A stretch of 64,000 nt of DNA from positions 372,001 through 436,000 of the forward strand of contig NZ_JAFIBY010000002.1 in the NCBI RefSeq assembly GCF_017832355.1, read 5' to 3'. The stretch is from Serratia sp. PL17. Lineage in GTDB: Bacteria > Pseudomonadota > Gammaproteobacteria > Enterobacterales > Enterobacteriaceae. The notes below the pieces were generated by a model that was given only the letters and a program-made list of their open reading frames with translations, searched no databases and was not told where the DNA came from. The position numbers and the translations under genes are program-made. Numbering within the stretch: position 1 is the stretch's first letter; every line of letters begins with the position of its first letter. Of the stretch, positions 36,009 through 46,613 are shown piece by piece.

Positions 36009-38468
36009 ATGCGAGTGCTGAAATTTGGCGGAACCTCGGTAGCGAATGCAGAACGTTTTCTGCGCGTCGCCGACATCATGGAAAGTAACGCACGTCAGGG
36101 ACAGGTGGCCACGGTATTGTCCGCTCCGGCTAAAATCACCAACCACTTGGTGGCGATGATTGACAAAACGGTAGCAGGGCAAGACATTCTGCCAAATATG
36201 AGCGATGCAGAACGCATTTTCGCTGACTTGCTGAGCGGTTTGACACAGGCATTACCTGGCTTTGAATATGATCGTCTCAAGACCTTGGTCGATCATGAGT
36301 TCGCTCAACTCAAGCAGGTACTGCACGGCGTTGCACTGCTCGGACAATGTCCGGACAGCGTGAATGCGGCTATCATCTGCCGCGGTGAGAAGCTCTCCAT
36401 CGCTATCATGGAAGGCGTGTTTCGTGCCAAAGGTTTCCCGGTCACGGTGATCAACCCGGTAGAGAAATTGCTGGCCCAGGGGCACTATCTGGAATCTACG
36501 GTGGACATCGCCGAATCCACACTGCGCATTGCGGCGTCGGCGATTCCTGCGGATCACATTGTGCTGATGGCCGGTTTCACCGCCGGTAATGATAAAGGTG
36601 AACTGGTGGTGCTTGGCCGTAACGGTTCTGATTACTCTGCTGCGGTGCTGGCTGCTTGTCTGCGTGCCGACTGTTGTGAGATCTGGACTGACGTCGATGG
36701 TGTCTACACCTGCGATCCACGCACCGTGCCGGACGCCAGGTTATTGAAGTCGATGTCGTATCAGGAAGCGATGGAGCTTTCCTACTTCGGCGCCAGCGTA
36801 CTTCACCCCCGCACTATCGCCCCGATTGCCCAGTTCCAAATCCCTTGTCTGATTAAAAATACCGCCAACCCGCAAGCCCCAGGCACGTTAATCGGCGGTG
36901 AAAATCTGGATACAGATACCCCGGTTAAAGGCATCACCAATCTGAACAACATGGCGATGATCAACGTTTCCGGGCCAGGGATGAAGGGCATGGTCGGCAT
37001 GGCTGCGCGGGTGTTCGCCGTGATGTCGCGTGCAGGTATTTCGGTGGTGCTGATTACCCAGTCCTCTTCCGAATACAGCATCAGCTTCTGTGTGCCGCAA
37101 AATGAACTGCAGCGTGCGCGTCGAGCACTGGAAGACGAGTTCTATCTTGAATTGAAAGATGGGCTGCTGGAGCCGCTGGACGTCATGGAGAAACTGGCGA
37201 TTATTTCGGTAGTCGGCGATGGCATGCGTACTCTCCGGGGGATTTCGGCCAGTTTCTTCTCGGCACTGGCGCGCGCCAATATTAACATTGTCGCTATTGC
37301 CCAAGGGTCTTCAGAACGTTCTATTTCGGTTGTGGTGAGCAATGATTCCGCGACGACCGGTGTTCGTGTCTGCCACCAGATGTTGTTCAACACCGATCAG
37401 GTGATTGAGGTCTTTGTCATCGGTGTCGGTGGCGTGGGTGGCGCATTGATCGAGCAGATTTACCGCCAGCAGCCGTGGTTAAAACAAAAGCATATCGATC
37501 TGCGCGTGTGCGGGATCGCCAATTCCCGCGCCATGTTAACCAACGTACACGGCATCGCTTTGGAAAGCTGGCGCGACGAGCTGGCCGGTGCACAGGAGCC
37601 GTTCAATCTTGGCCGTTTGATTCGTCTGGTGAAGGAGTATCACCTGCTGAACCCGGTGATTGTTGACTGTACCTCCAGCCAGGCGGTTGCCGACCAATAT
37701 GCGGATTTCCTCGCCGACGGTTTCCACGTAGTGACGCCGAACAAAAAGGCCAATACCTCGTCGATGAACTACTACCAGCAATTGCGCACCGCTGCAGCCG
37801 GTTCGCGCCGCAAGTTCCTGTACGATACCAACGTCGGTGCGGGCCTGCCGGTGATCGAGAACTTGCAGAACCTGTTGAACGCGGGTGACGAACTGACGCG
37901 TTTCTCCGGTATTCTCTCCGGTTCACTGTCCTTTATTTTTGGTAAGTTGGATGAAGGGATGTCGTTGTCGGCGGCGACTCAACAGGCTAAGGAAAAAGGG
38001 TACACCGAACCGGATCCGCGGGATGATCTGTCCGGTATGGATGTCGCGCGCAAGTTGCTGATCCTGGCGCGCGAAGCGGGCTACAAACTGGAGTTGGCGG
38101 ATATCGACGTGGAGTCGGTGTTGCCGCCGTCCTTTGACGCTGCTGGCGATGTAGATGCCTTTATGGCGCGCCTGCCGGAGCTGGATAACGAGTACGCTCG
38201 CAACGTGGCCAATGCTACCGAACAGGGCAAGGTATTGCGCTATGTCGGCGTGATCGAAAATGGCCGCTGTCAGGTACGTATAGATGCGGTAGACGGCAAC
38301 GATCCGTTGTATAAAGTGAAGAACGGCGAGAACGCCTTGGCTTTCTACAGCCGTTACTATCAGCCGTTGCCGTTGGTGCTGCGTGGCTATGGCGCCGGTA
38401 ACGATGTGACCGCAGCGGGTGTCTTTGCTGACTTGCTGCGCACACTGTCATGGAAGTTGGGAGTTTAA
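36009..38468 (+). CDS. thrA: bifunctional aspartokinase I / homoserine dehydrogenase I
   Basis: 819 residues (E. coli 820). The aspartokinase domain begins [13 protein letters not shown] and includes [13 protein letters not shown] and the [12 protein letters not shown] segment; two ACT domains follow (about 320-460: [22 protein letters not shown]), which bind threonine for feedback inhibition; the homoserine dehydrogenase domain starts near 465 with [14 protein letters not shown] and has the TPNKKAN and GLPVI motifs. It makes aspartyl phosphate and later homoserine. First gene of thrABC, behind the attenuator; AGATAAGAA-type spacer before ATG 36009. Confidence 0.98.
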   Translation: MRVLKFGGTSVANAERFLRVADIMESNARQGQVATVLSAPAKITNHLVAMIDKTVAGQDILPNMSDAERIFADLLSGLTQALPGFEYDRLKTLVDHEFAQLKQVLHGVALLGQCPDSVNAAIICRGEKLSIAIMEGVFRAKGFPVTVINPVEKLLAQGHYLESTVDIAESTLRIAASAIPADHIVLMAGFTAGNDKGELVVLGRNGSDYSAAVLAACLRADCCEIWTDVDGVYTCDPRTVPDARLLKSMSYQEAMELSYFGASVLHPRTIAPIAQFQIPCLIKNTANPQAPGTLIGGENLDTDTPVKGITNLNNMAMINVSGPGMKGMVGMAARVFAVMSRAGISVVLITQSSSEYSISFCVPQNELQRARRALEDEFYLELKDGLLEPLDVMEKLAIISVVGDGMRTLRGISASFFSALARANINIVAIAQGSSERSISVVVSNDSATTGVRVCHQMLFNTDQVIEVFVIGVGGVGGALIEQIYRQQPWLKQKHIDLRVCGIANSRAMLTNVHGIALESWRDELAGAQEPFNLGRLIRLVKEYHLLNPVIVDCTSSQAVADQYADFLADGFHVVTPNKKANTSSMNYYQQLRTAAAGSRRKFLYDTNVGAGLPVIENLQNLLNAGDELTRFSGILSGSLSFIFGKLDEGMSLSAATQQAKEKGYTEPDPRDDLSGMDVARKLLILAREAGYKLELADIDVESVLPPSFDAAGDVDAFMARLPELDNEYARNVANATEQGKVLRYVGVIENGRCQVRIDAVDGNDPLYKVKNGENALAFYSRYYQPLPLVLRGYGAGNDVTAAGVFADLLRTLSWKLGV

Positions 38469-38469
38469 T

Positions 38470-39399
38470 ATGGTTAAGGTGTATGCGCCGGCCTCAATTG
38501 GCAACGTAAGCGTCGGTTTCGACGTCCTGGGCGCCGCGGTATCCCCGATCGACGGGACTTTGCTGGGCGATTGCGTCAGCGTAGAGGCCGCCGAAACGTT
38601 CAGTTTGCAGAATGCCGGCCGTTTCGTCAGCAAGCTGCCGGACGACCCGAAAGAGAATATCGTTTACCAATGCTGGGAGCGTTTCTGCCAGGAGATGGGT
38701 CAACAGATCCCGGTGGCGATGCGGCTTGAGAAGAATATGCCGATAGGTTCCGGGTTGGGCTCAAGTGCCTGCTCAGTGGTTGCAGGATTGATGGCGATGA
38801 ACGAATTCTGCAACCGCCCATTGGATAAAATGACCCTGCTGGGCCTGATGGGCGAGCTGGAAGGCCGTATCTCCGGCAGCGTGCATTACGATAATGTGGC
38901 GCCTTGCTACCTTGGCGGCCTGCAGTTGATGCTGGAAGAAGAAGGCTTCATCAGCCAGGAAGTGCCATGCTTTAAAGACTGGCTGTGGGTGATGGCCTAT
39001 CCAGGCATCAAGGTATCCACCGCCGAAGCGCGTGCGATCTTGCCCGCGCAGTATCGTCGTCAGGACTGCATCAGCCACGGCCGTTATCTGGCGGGCTTTA
39101 TCCATGCCTGCCACACCCAACAACCGCAGCTGGCCGCCAAACTGATGCAGGATGTGATTGCCGAACCGTATCGCACCCGCCTGTTGCCGGGCTTTGCCGA
39201 GGCGCGCAAGGCTGCGCAGGATATCGGCGCGTTGGCCTGCGGTATTTCCGGCTCAGGCCCGACGCTGTTTGCCGTTTGCAACGACAGCGCGACCGCGCAA
39301 CGCATGGCCGACTGGCTGACTCATCACTATCTGCAAAACGACGAAGGTTTTGTTCATATTTGCCGTCTGGATACCGCAGGCGCACGACTACTGGGATAA
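38470..39399 (+). CDS. thrB: homoserine kinase
   Basis: 309 residues from ATG 38470, one base after the thrA stop; the upstream in-frame start at 38419 lies within thrA and lacks homology. A GHMP kinase: ATP loop [13 protein letters not shown]-terminal [14 protein letters not shown], and C-terminal [12 protein letters not shown]. It phosphorylates homoserine with ATP. Tight spacing with thrA and thrC suggests coupled translation. Confidence 0.98.
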   Translation: MVKVYAPASIGNVSVGFDVLGAAVSPIDGTLLGDCVSVEAAETFSLQNAGRFVSKLPDDPKENIVYQCWERFCQEMGQQIPVAMRLEKNMPIGSGLGSSACSVVAGLMAMNEFCNRPLDKMTLLGLMGELEGRISGSVHYDNVAPCYLGGLQLMLEEEGFISQEVPCFKDWLWVMAYPGIKVSTAEARAILPAQYRRQDCISHGRYLAGFIHACHTQQPQLAAKLMQDVIAEPYRTRLLPGFAEARKAAQDIGALACGISGSGPTLFAVCNDSATAQRMADWLTHHYLQNDEGFVHICRLDTAGARLLG

Positions 39400-39402
39400 C
39401 GC

Positions 39403-40692
39403 ATGAAACTGTACAACCTTAAGGATCACAACGAGCAGGTCAGCTTCGCACAGGCGATCAAACAGGGCCTGGGTAAACAGCAAGGGCTGTTTTTCCCGCT
39501 GGAGCTGCCGGAATTTGAGCTGACGGAAATCGACCAGTTGCTGGAACAGGATTTTGTCACGCGCAGCAGCCGTATTCTGTCGGCGTTTATTGGTGATGAA
39601 GTTTCTGAAGAAGCATTGCATAAGCGTGTGGCGGCGGCCTTTGAGTTCCCAGCGCCGGTCGCGCAAGTCGAAGATGACATTGCCTGTCTGGAACTGTTCC
39701 ATGGCCCAACGCTGGCGTTCAAAGACTTCGGCGGCCGCTTTATGGCGCAAATGTTGGCGGAAGTCGCGGGCGATCAGCCTGTGACTATTTTGACCGCGAC
39801 GTCTGGCGATACGGGGGCCGCGGTAGCGCATGCGTTCTATGGCCTGAAGAATGTGCGCGTAGTGATTCTGTATCCGCAGGGCAAAATCAGCCCGCTGCAG
39901 GAAAAGTTGTTCTGTACCCTGGGTGGCAACATCCATACCGTGGCGATCGACGGCGACTTCGATGCTTGCCAGGCACTGGTGAAGCAGGCATTTGACGATC
40001 AGGAATTGAAAGACGCTCTGCATTTGAACTCGGCTAACTCTATTAATATCAGCCGGCTGCTGGCGCAGATTTGTTATTACTTCGAAGCGGTAGCGCAACT
40101 GCCGCAAGAAGCACGCAATCAGTTGGTTGTCTCGGTGCCTAGCGGCAACTTCGGTGATTTGACTGCCGGTTTGCTGGCAAAATCGTTGGGCCTGCCGGTG
40201 AAGCGTTTTATCGCAGCGACCAATGCCAATGATACTGTGCCGCGTTTCCTGACTCACGGGCAGTGGCAGCCGCACGCCACCGTGGCGACGCTGTCGAATG
40301 CGATGGATGTTAGCCAGCCGAACAACTGGCCGCGGGTAGAAGAACTGTTCCGTCGTAAGATCTGGCAACTGAAAGAGCTGGGTCACGCAACGGTCAGTGA
40401 CGAGACCACCAAGGACAGCATGCGTGAGCTGGCGCAATTGGGCTATCTCTCCGAACCTCATGCGGCAATTGCGTACCGCGCATTGCGCGACCAGTTGCAG
40501 GACGGTGAGTTTGGTCTGTTCCTGGGGACCGCGCATCCAGCCAAGTTTAAAGAGAGCGTAGAGGAGATTCTGGGTCAGGAACTGCCATTGCCAAAAGCAT
40601 TGGCACTGCGTGCCGATTTGCCGTTGCTGTCTCATAACCTGCCAGCTGGGTTCAGCGAACTGCGTAAGTTCCTGATGGCCTTACCAGCCTGA
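39403..40692 (+). CDS. thrC: threonine synthase
   Basis: 429 residues (E. coli 428), 3 bp after thrB. A PLP-dependent fold-type II enzyme; the Schiff-base Lys107 is in LAFKDFGGRF, and TSGDTGAA and SGNFGDLTAG bind cofactor phosphate. It converts homoserine phosphate to threonine, the last step of the pathway. A good terminator closes the operon. Confidence 0.98.
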   Translation: MKLYNLKDHNEQVSFAQAIKQGLGKQQGLFFPLELPEFELTEIDQLLEQDFVTRSSRILSAFIGDEVSEEALHKRVAAAFEFPAPVAQVEDDIACLELFHGPTLAFKDFGGRFMAQMLAEVAGDQPVTILTATSGDTGAAVAHAFYGLKNVRVVILYPQGKISPLQEKLFCTLGGNIHTVAIDGDFDACQALVKQAFDDQELKDALHLNSANSINISRLLAQICYYFEAVAQLPQEARNQLVVSVPSGNFGDLTAGLLAKSLGLPVKRFIAATNANDTVPRFLTHGQWQPHATVATLSNAMDVSQPNNWPRVEELFRRKIWQLKELGHATVSDETTKDSMRELAQLGYLSEPHAAIAYRALRDQLQDGEFGLFLGTAHPAKFKESVEEILGQELPLPKALALRADLPLLSHNLPAGFSELRKFLMALPA

Positions 40693-40713
40693 TTCTGATG
40701 AGCTCATAAAATC

Positions 40714-40741
40714 AAAAAGCCGTCATTACGACGGCTTTTTT
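40714..40741. terminator. thr operon terminator, bidirectional
   Basis: AAAAAGCCGTC - ATTAC - GACGGCTTTTTT, an 11-bp stem with A's and T's at the ends, lies between the convergent thrC and yaaA. Confidence 0.88.
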
Positions 40742-40755
40742 GTGGGCGAGGTTTA

Positions 40756-41529
40756 TTACTGCTCTGGGCGTTTGAACACCAGTTCGTTGCCCTTGGAGCC
40801 GGCTTCATCAAAGGCGTAGCCTTCGAGGTTGAAGCCAAGCAGCTGTTCGCGCTGGGTCAGGCGGTTTTTGATGATATAGCGGCTCATCAACCCACGCGCC
40901 TTCTTGGCATAGAAGCTGATCACTTTGTATTTGCCGTTCTTCTCGTCGAGGAACACCGGTTTAATCAGTGTGCCGTGCAGTTTGGCTGGTTTCACGGATT
41001 TGAAGTATTCGTCTGACGCCAGGTTGACTACCATGTCGTCTCCCTGTTGTTCCAATGCCTCGTTGAGCTTTTTAGTAATTTGCTCGCCCCAGAAACTGTA
41101 CAGATCCTTGCCCTTGGCGTTTTCCAGCTTGATGCCCATCTCCAGACGGTAAGGCATCATCAGGTCGAGCGGCCGCAGCACGCCGTACAGCCCGGACAGC
41201 ATGCGCAGATGCTGTTGGGCAAAATCAAAGTCGTCTTCGCTAAAGTCTTGTGCGTGCAAGCCAGTATAGACATCGCCTTTAAAAGCCAGCAGTGCCTGGC
41301 GGGCATTGTCGGGGGTAAATTTTGGCTGCCAGTCACCAAAGCGAGCGGCGTTCAGCCCGGCCAGTTTGTCGCTGATGCCCATCAACGTAGAAATTTGTAC
41401 CGGCGTGAGGTCACGGCAGATTTTGATCAACTGCTTAGATTTATCCAGCAGCTCCGGCTGTGTGAAGCGTTCTGTCGCCAGCGGGCTTTCGTAATCAAGA
41501 GTTTTTGCAGGTGAAATAATAACGAGCAT
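40756..41529 (-). CDS. yaaA: peroxide stress protein YaaA (DUF328)
   Basis: 257 residues from ATG 41529; an extension to 41568 exists but [18 protein letters not shown] is the family start and AGGA lies 7-8 bases upstream. Conserved segments: [27 protein letters not shown] and [17 protein letters not shown]. In E. coli YaaA lowers free intracellular iron during hydrogen peroxide stress and the family fold contains a DNA-binding helix-hairpin-helix. yaaX, which separates thrC and yaaA in E. coli, is absent. Confidence 0.95.
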   Translation of the reverse strand: MLVIISPAKTLDYESPLATERFTQPELLDKSKQLIKICRDLTPVQISTLMGISDKLAGLNAARFGDWQPKFTPDNARQALLAFKGDVYTGLHAQDFSEDDFDFAQQHLRMLSGLYGVLRPLDLMMPYRLEMGIKLENAKGKDLYSFWGEQITKKLNEALEQQGDDMVVNLASDEYFKSVKPAKLHGTLIKPVFLDEKNGKYKVISFYAKKARGLMSRYIIKNRLTQREQLLGFNLEGYAFDEAGSKGNELVFKRPEQ

Positions 41530-41605
41530 GGCCAGATCCTGTTTATCCAAGAACGAGTACTGTAGCAAAAAGCGCGGAAAAAAGGGGCAATGGGTGTGAT
41601 AGGCA

Positions 41606-41626
41606 GGGCGCGTGCCAGACGCGCCC
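41606..41626. terminator. hairpin between yaaJ and yaaA
   Basis: GGGCGCGT - GCCAG - ACGCGCCC, an 8-bp GC-rich stem just after the yaaJ stop in its transcription direction. No U tract on the yaaJ side, so termination is only plausible. Confidence 0.5.
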
Positions 41627-41634
41627 GCAAAAAA

Positions 41635-43059
41635 TTAATGCTTGTCCCACACGCCCGGTTCAAGCTGGGATTTCAGTTCGGGGAAGCGATTGGCGTCGAA
41701 GGTGGGCAATTGCCCCAGCGTTCGCTGACGGTGGTAATCATTCGCCAGCTTCAGCGCTACCCGTGACAGCAGCAAGATTGCTGTCAGGTTGGTAATGGCC
41801 ATCAACGCCATTGAGGTATCTGCCATTTTCCATACCACAGGCAGTTCTGCCAGTGCGCCAAACATCACCATGCCTAGCGCGGCGCAACGGAAAATCAGCA
41901 GACCCGCCGGGTGATTGCGTTCCAGAAAAACCAGATTGCTCTCGGCATAGGCATAGTTGGCAATAATAGAGGTAAAGGCGAAAAAGAAAATGGCGATGGC
42001 GACAAACGGCGAGCCCCAACTGCCGACGGCGGCGGAGAGTGCCCGCTGTGTCATGTCGATGCCACTGATGTTGGCTACCGGTTGGTCCAATACGCCAGAG
42101 GACAGAATGATTGCGGCGGTCGCGCTGCAAATCACGATGGTATCAATAAATACCCCGAGCATTTGTACATAGCCCTGAGAAGCAGGGTGCGGAGGATAGG
42201 GGGAAGCGGAAGCCGCCGCATTGGGGGCAGAACCCATGCCGGCCTCGTTGGAAAACAGGCCGCGCTGAACGCCCTGAGTCATTGCCTGCGAAATACCGTA
42301 ACCGACGGCACCTGCTGCCGCTTCCTGTAGCCCGAAAGCGCTTTTGACCACCAGTGACAGGATAGCCGGCATATGCTCAATGTTATGACCAATCACCCAG
42401 AACGCCAGCAGCAGGTAAGCGGCCGCCATCAAGGGGACGATCAACTCAGCCACGCGGGCGACGGAACGGATGCCGCCAAAGATCACTGCGCCGCTCAGGA
42501 TCACCAGGCCGATACCGACATACAGAGGTTCTATATGGAAGGCGACGGCGGAAGCCTGAGCGATGGAGTTGGCTTGCACGGCGTTGAATACCAGGCCAAA
42601 GGCAATGATCAAAAAGATTGAGAACAATACGCCCATCCAGCGCATGCCCAGACCTTTCTCCATATAATAAGCCGGACCGCCACGGTAGTTACCCTGGTCG
42701 TCTTTGGTTTTGTAGAGCTGCGCCAGGCTACTTTCTACAAAGGACGTGGCCATGCCGATAAATGCCACAACCCACATCCAGAAGATGGCACCAGGGCCAC
42801 CGGCGGTGAGGGCGATCGCTACTCCCGTCAGGTTACCGGTGCCAACACGGGCCGCGAGGGTGGTACAGAGCGCTTGAAAGGAGGAAATGCCAGCACTGTC
42901 GCTCTTGTTGCTGTGTTTCAGTATCGAGAACATGTGGCTGAAATGGCGGACCTGAATAAAGCGGGTGCGCAGCGTGAAATAAATGCCTGTACCCAACAGC
43001 AAATAAATCAGTACCGAACCCCACAAGATATTATTGATAAAATTCATTAGGTCCGTCAC
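41635..43059 (-). CDS. yaaJ: sodium:alanine symporter family (AGCS) transporter YaaJ
   Basis: 474 residues from GTG 43059, which has AAGGAGG five bases upstream; a longer frame to 43104 has no such site. About ten to eleven hydrophobic helices and the AGCS signature AARVGTGNLTG together with FSNEAGMGSAPNAAA. These carriers import alanine or glycine with sodium. Same place as E. coli yaaJ, divergent from talB. Confidence 0.92.
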   Translation of the reverse strand: MTDLMNFINNILWGSVLIYLLLGTGIYFTLRTRFIQVRHFSHMFSILKHSNKSDSAGISSFQALCTTLAARVGTGNLTGVAIALTAGGPGAIFWMWVVAFIGMATSFVESSLAQLYKTKDDQGNYRGGPAYYMEKGLGMRWMGVLFSIFLIIAFGLVFNAVQANSIAQASAVAFHIEPLYVGIGLVILSGAVIFGGIRSVARVAELIVPLMAAAYLLLAFWVIGHNIEHMPAILSLVVKSAFGLQEAAAGAVGYGISQAMTQGVQRGLFSNEAGMGSAPNAAASASPYPPHPASQGYVQMLGVFIDTIVICSATAAIILSSGVLDQPVANISGIDMTQRALSAAVGSWGSPFVAIAIFFFAFTSIIANYAYAESNLVFLERNHPAGLLIFRCAALGMVMFGALAELPVVWKMADTSMALMAITNLTAILLLSRVALKLANDYHRQRTLGQLPTFDANRFPELKSQLEPGVWDKH

Positions 43060-43440
43060 GGATCCCTCCTTGTTGAAATTTGTTGCGCACCACGCCGCAT
43101 CCACCGCGGGTGAAAAGACATTGATTGAATTTTTACAAGAGCTTAGCTGAGATCAGCCGGAGTCTGAGCAATTGAGATTTTTCTCAGATTTTGTCACCCA
43201 TTGCACTAATTTTCGCGAATTTAACATAATTTATTCAATCGATAGCACGTTATTGCCTTTTCATCAGCTCGGGAATGGCGAAAGATAGTGGCGTAAACGG
43301 TTGCTCGCTCAAGGATAAAACGGGCGTCGCCAGGCCGTGATTTTCCAGCCTTGCACCGGGCCTTGCGCATGTTATTATCAGGGCAGGGCATGGTTGAACG
43401 ATGCCAAAAGTTCATGCACACACGATGAGATAATGCCAAC
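43060..43440. other. yaaJ-talB divergent promoter region
   Basis: 381 bp with no credible gene. The stretch 43115-43250 is A+T-rich (for example TTTAACATAATTTATTCAATCG near 43218-43239). No strong ribosome binding site is seen before talB: only GATGAGATAATGCCAAC. No recognisable operator. Confidence 0.4.
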
Positions 43441-44394
43441 ATGACCGATAAATTAACTTCCCTGCGCCAACTGACTACCGTGGTTGCAGATACGGGCGAT
43501 ATCGCGGCAATGAAGCTGTATCAACCGCAAGATGCTACGACCAACCCTTCGCTGATCCTCAATGCAGCCCAAATTCCTGAATACCGCAAACTGATTGACG
43601 AAGCCATTGCCTGGGCACGTGAGCAGAGCAGCGATCGCGAACAGCAGATTGCCGATGCCGCCGACAAGCTGGCAGTCAACATCGGTCTGGAGATCCTGAA
43701 ACTGGTGCCGGGCCGTATCTCCACTGAAGTGGACGCGCGTTTGTCTTACGACACTGAAGCCAGCGTTGCCAAAGCCAAGCGACTGATCAAACTGTACAAC
43801 GATGCCGGTATCAGCAACGATCGTATCTTGATCAAACTGGCTTCTACCTGGCAGGGCATCCGCGCCGCGGAGCAGCTGGAAAAAGCAGGCATCAACTGTA
43901 ACCTGACACTGCTGTTCTCCTTCGCTCAGGCGCGTGCCTGTGCTGAAGCTGGCGTGTTCCTGATTTCTCCGTTTGTTGGCCGTATCCTCGACTGGTACAA
44001 AGCGAATGGCGACAAGAAAGAGTTCGCGCCAAACGAAGATCCAGGTGTGGTTTCCGTTACTGAGATTTACCAGTATTACAAAGAGCACGGTTACAAAACC
44101 GTGGTGATGGGCGCGAGCTTCCGTAACGTCGGCGAAATCATCGAACTGGCTGGCTGTGACCGTCTGACCATCGCCCCTGCGCTGCTGAAAGAGCTGGCAG
44201 AAAGCGAAGGCACGCTGGAGCGTAAACTGTCCTACACGGGCGAAGTGAAAGCGCGTCCTACAGCGTTGACTGAGCCTGAGTTCTACTGGCAGCACAACCA
44301 GGATCCAATGGCCGTTGAGAAACTGACCGACGGTATCCGCAAGTTTGCCGTAGACCAGGGTAAGCTCGAAAAAATGATCGCCGATCTGCTGTAA
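43441..44394 (+). CDS. talB: transaldolase B
   Basis: 317 residues, E. coli length. The Schiff-base Lys132 is in [12 protein letters not shown], the acid/base Asp17 in VVADTGD, and TTNPSLI is the class signature. It exchanges dihydroxyacetone units between sedoheptulose 7-phosphate and glyceraldehyde 3-phosphate in the pentose phosphate pathway. Followed by a terminator and mog, as in E. coli. Confidence 0.98.
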   Translation: MTDKLTSLRQLTTVVADTGDIAAMKLYQPQDATTNPSLILNAAQIPEYRKLIDEAIAWAREQSSDREQQIADAADKLAVNIGLEILKLVPGRISTEVDARLSYDTEASVAKAKRLIKLYNDAGISNDRILIKLASTWQGIRAAEQLEKAGINCNLTLLFSFAQARACAEAGVFLISPFVGRILDWYKANGDKKEFAPNEDPGVVSVTEIYQYYKEHGYKTVVMGASFRNVGEIIELAGCDRLTIAPALLKELAESEGTLERKLSYTGEVKARPTALTEPEFYWQHNQDPMAVEKLTDGIRKFAVDQGKLEKMIADLL

Positions 44395-44412
44395 TTTTCG
44401 CAATCAGCGCAG

Positions 44413-44440
44413 AAAAAGGTGGCTTAGGCCGCCTTTTTTT
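44413..44440 (+). terminator. talB terminator
   Basis: AAAAAGGTGGC - TTAG - GCCGCCTTTTTTT, with one G-T wobble and a seven-T run, 19 bp after talB. Confidence 0.88.
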
Positions 44441-44544
44441 ATGCCCGCAGATCCCGGTAGCGGGCAGACACTTTATACTCTCTGGATTCATAACAGGGCA
44501 GGAAATGAACCCGCCCGAACCCCATCAGGCTGTAGAGGTTACGC

Positions 44545-45132
44545 ATGGACATATTACGTATTGGTTTGGTTTCCGTTTCTGACCGCGCTTCTGGCGGCGT
44601 TTACCAGGATAAAGGCATACCGGCGCTGGAAGAATGGCTGGCCACAGCGCTGGCGACGCCGTTCAAAGTGGAAACCAGGCTGATCCCCGATGAGCAAACG
44701 TTGATCGAACAAACCCTGTGTGAGCTGGTGGATGAAATGGGCTGCCATTTGGTGCTGACGACCGGCGGTACCGGCCCGGCACGCCGTGATGTGACCCCCG
44801 ATGCCACGTTGGCGATTGCCGATCGCGTGATGCCCGGCTTCGGCGAGCAAATGCGTCAAATCAGCCTACACTATGTGCCAACGGCAATTCTTTCGCGTCA
44901 GGTGGGGGCGATCCGCAAGCAGGCGTTGATCATCAATCTGCCGGGGCAACCCAAGTCGATCAAGGAAACGCTGGAAGGGGTTAAGGATGAGCAGGGTAAG
45001 GTGGTTGTGCACGGTATTTTCGCCAGCGTGCCGTACTGCATACAGCTGCTTGAAGGACCTTATGTGGAAACGCATGCCGCGGTGGTAGCAGCATTTCGTC
45101 CTAAGAATGCGCGTCGCGAGATAAACCTCTAA
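44545..45132 (+). CDS. mog: molybdopterin adenylyltransferase
   Basis: 195 residues, E. coli length. The MoCF/MogA signature TTGGTGPARRDVTPD and the N-terminal IGLVSVSDRASGGVYQDKG are clear; LPGQPKSIKETL is the second conserved patch. It adenylates molybdopterin before molybdenum insertion, a late step of molybdenum cofactor synthesis. Confidence 0.97.
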   Translation: MDILRIGLVSVSDRASGGVYQDKGIPALEEWLATALATPFKVETRLIPDEQTLIEQTLCELVDEMGCHLVLTTGGTGPARRDVTPDATLAIADRVMPGFGEQMRQISLHYVPTAILSRQVGAIRKQALIINLPGQPKSIKETLEGVKDEQGKVVVHGIFASVPYCIQLLEGPYVETHAAVVAAFRPKNARREINL

Positions 45133-45256
45133 ATTTCAGCGATATGTGGGATAAATCCCAGCCGATCTGGTGTGAAATAAATTTGCCGTTATAGTAAGGA
45201 TTCGTTTACAGAAAGCCTCTGGCTTTTATTTTAACAGTCTCCTCCGACGGTACTCT

Positions 45257-46564
45257 ATGCCTCTCGATAATAATCGCCGGTTAAACCGGCAAGACTACAA
45301 AACTCTGACGTTAGCCGCCTTGGGCGGTGCGTTAGAGTTCTATGACTTCATCATTTTTGTCTTCTTTGCCGCGGTTATGGGTGAGCTATTCTTCCCGGCA
45401 GATATGCCGGAATGGCTACGCCAGGTACAGACCTTCGGCATCTTTGCCGCAGGCTATCTGGCGCGCCCGCTGGGTGGCATCGTGATGGCGCACTTTGGCG
45501 ATCGGGTCGGCCGCAAAAAAATGTTCAGCCTGAGTATTTTACTGATGGCGTTGCCTACGTTGGGCATGGGTCTGTTACCGACCTACGCCAGTATTGGCAT
45601 TGCCGCACCACTGCTGCTGCTGCTGATGCGCGTACTGCAAGGGGCGGCTATCGGTGGTGAGGTCCCCGGCGCATGGGTGTTTGTTGCCGAGCACGTGCCG
45701 CGCCGCCGTATTGGTTTTGCCTGCGGTACGCTGACTGCCGGTCTGACCGTCGGTATTTTGCTGGGGTCGTTGGTGGCGACGGTAATCAATACCACGCTCA
45801 GTCAACAGACCATTATTGACGGCGGCTGGCGCCTGCCGTTCCTGCTGGGCGGTATTTTCGGTCTGGTGGCAATGTATCTGCGCCGTTGGTTACAGGAAAC
45901 GCCAATATTTATCGAGATGCAGGCGCGGAAAGCCTTGGCGGAGGAGCTGCCGCTGAAATCGGTGGTACTTAACCATCGCAAAGAGGTTGTGGTGTCAATG
46001 CTGCTGACCTGGCTGTTGTCCGCCGGCATTGTGGTGGTGATCCTGATGACGCCGACCTATTTGCAAAAACAGTTCGGCATCGCCCCGGCGCTGTCACTGC
46101 AAGCTAACAGTATCGCCACCATTATGCTGATTGCCGGTTGTATTATTGCGGGGTTGTCGGCGGATCGTTTCGGCGCCAGCAAAACCTTTATCGTTGGCAG
46201 CTTGCTGTTGGCTGGCTGCAGCTGGCTGTTTTATCGGACGGTGGGAGAGCACCCGGAAATGCTGTTCGCCTGCTATGCACTGGTAGGTTTCAGCGTGGGT
46301 GTCGTCGGGGCTGTACCCTATGTCATGGTGCGGGCTTTCCCAGCGGAAGTGCGGTTTACCGGGATTTCGTTCTCATATAATGTTGCATACGCTATTTTCG
46401 GGGGTTTAACCCCAGTATTTGTGACGTTGATCATGAAGTTAACCCCGTTAGCGCCTGCTTACTATGTACTGGCGCTGTCAGGTATCGGGTTGCTGCTGGG
46501 AATGTACCTGTACCGTGACCTGAACAGTGAGACCAAGGCGCAGCGTGCCCGCTCTTACAGCTAA
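45257..46564 (+). CDS. MFS transporter of the metabolite:proton symporter (MHS) type
   Basis: 435 residues with twelve predicted helices. The opening LAALGGALEFYDFIIFVFFAAVMG and the loop GDRVGRKKMF (motif A) are typical of the MHS group that includes ProP, ShiA and KgtP, as is RVLQGAAIGGEVPGAWVFVAEH. Such proteins import organic acids, osmolytes or shikimate-like compounds with protons; the substrate is not predictable. The gene is not at this place in E. coli (mog is followed by satP), so it looks like a lineage-specific insertion. Confidence 0.85.
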   Translation: MPLDNNRRLNRQDYKTLTLAALGGALEFYDFIIFVFFAAVMGELFFPADMPEWLRQVQTFGIFAAGYLARPLGGIVMAHFGDRVGRKKMFSLSILLMALPTLGMGLLPTYASIGIAAPLLLLLMRVLQGAAIGGEVPGAWVFVAEHVPRRRIGFACGTLTAGLTVGILLGSLVATVINTTLSQQTIIDGGWRLPFLLGGIFGLVAMYLRRWLQETPIFIEMQARKALAEELPLKSVVLNHRKEVVVSMLLTWLLSAGIVVVILMTPTYLQKQFGIAPALSLQANSIATIMLIAGCIIAGLSADRFGASKTFIVGSLLLAGCSWLFYRTVGEHPEMLFACYALVGFSVGVVGAVPYVMVRAFPAEVRFTGISFSYNVAYAIFGGLTPVFVTLIMKLTPLAPAYYVLALSGIGLLLGMYLYRDLNSETKAQRARSYS

Positions 46565-46565
46565 A

Positions 46566-46596
46566 AAAAAGCCCTGCAATAAGTGCAGGGCTTTTT
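46566..46596. terminator. bidirectional terminator between the MHS transporter and satP
   Basis: AAAAAGCCCTGCA - ATAAG - TGCAGGGCTTTTT, an 8-bp GC-rich stem with A/T tracts on both sides, between convergent genes. Confidence 0.9.
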
Positions 46597-46613
46597 GTTT
46601 CAGACGGCGGTGA

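Noticed and set aside
39388-40635. Minus-strand frame of about 415 codons opposite thrC
   Set aside because: Antisense shadow; the thrC protein is full length with all catalytic motifs.
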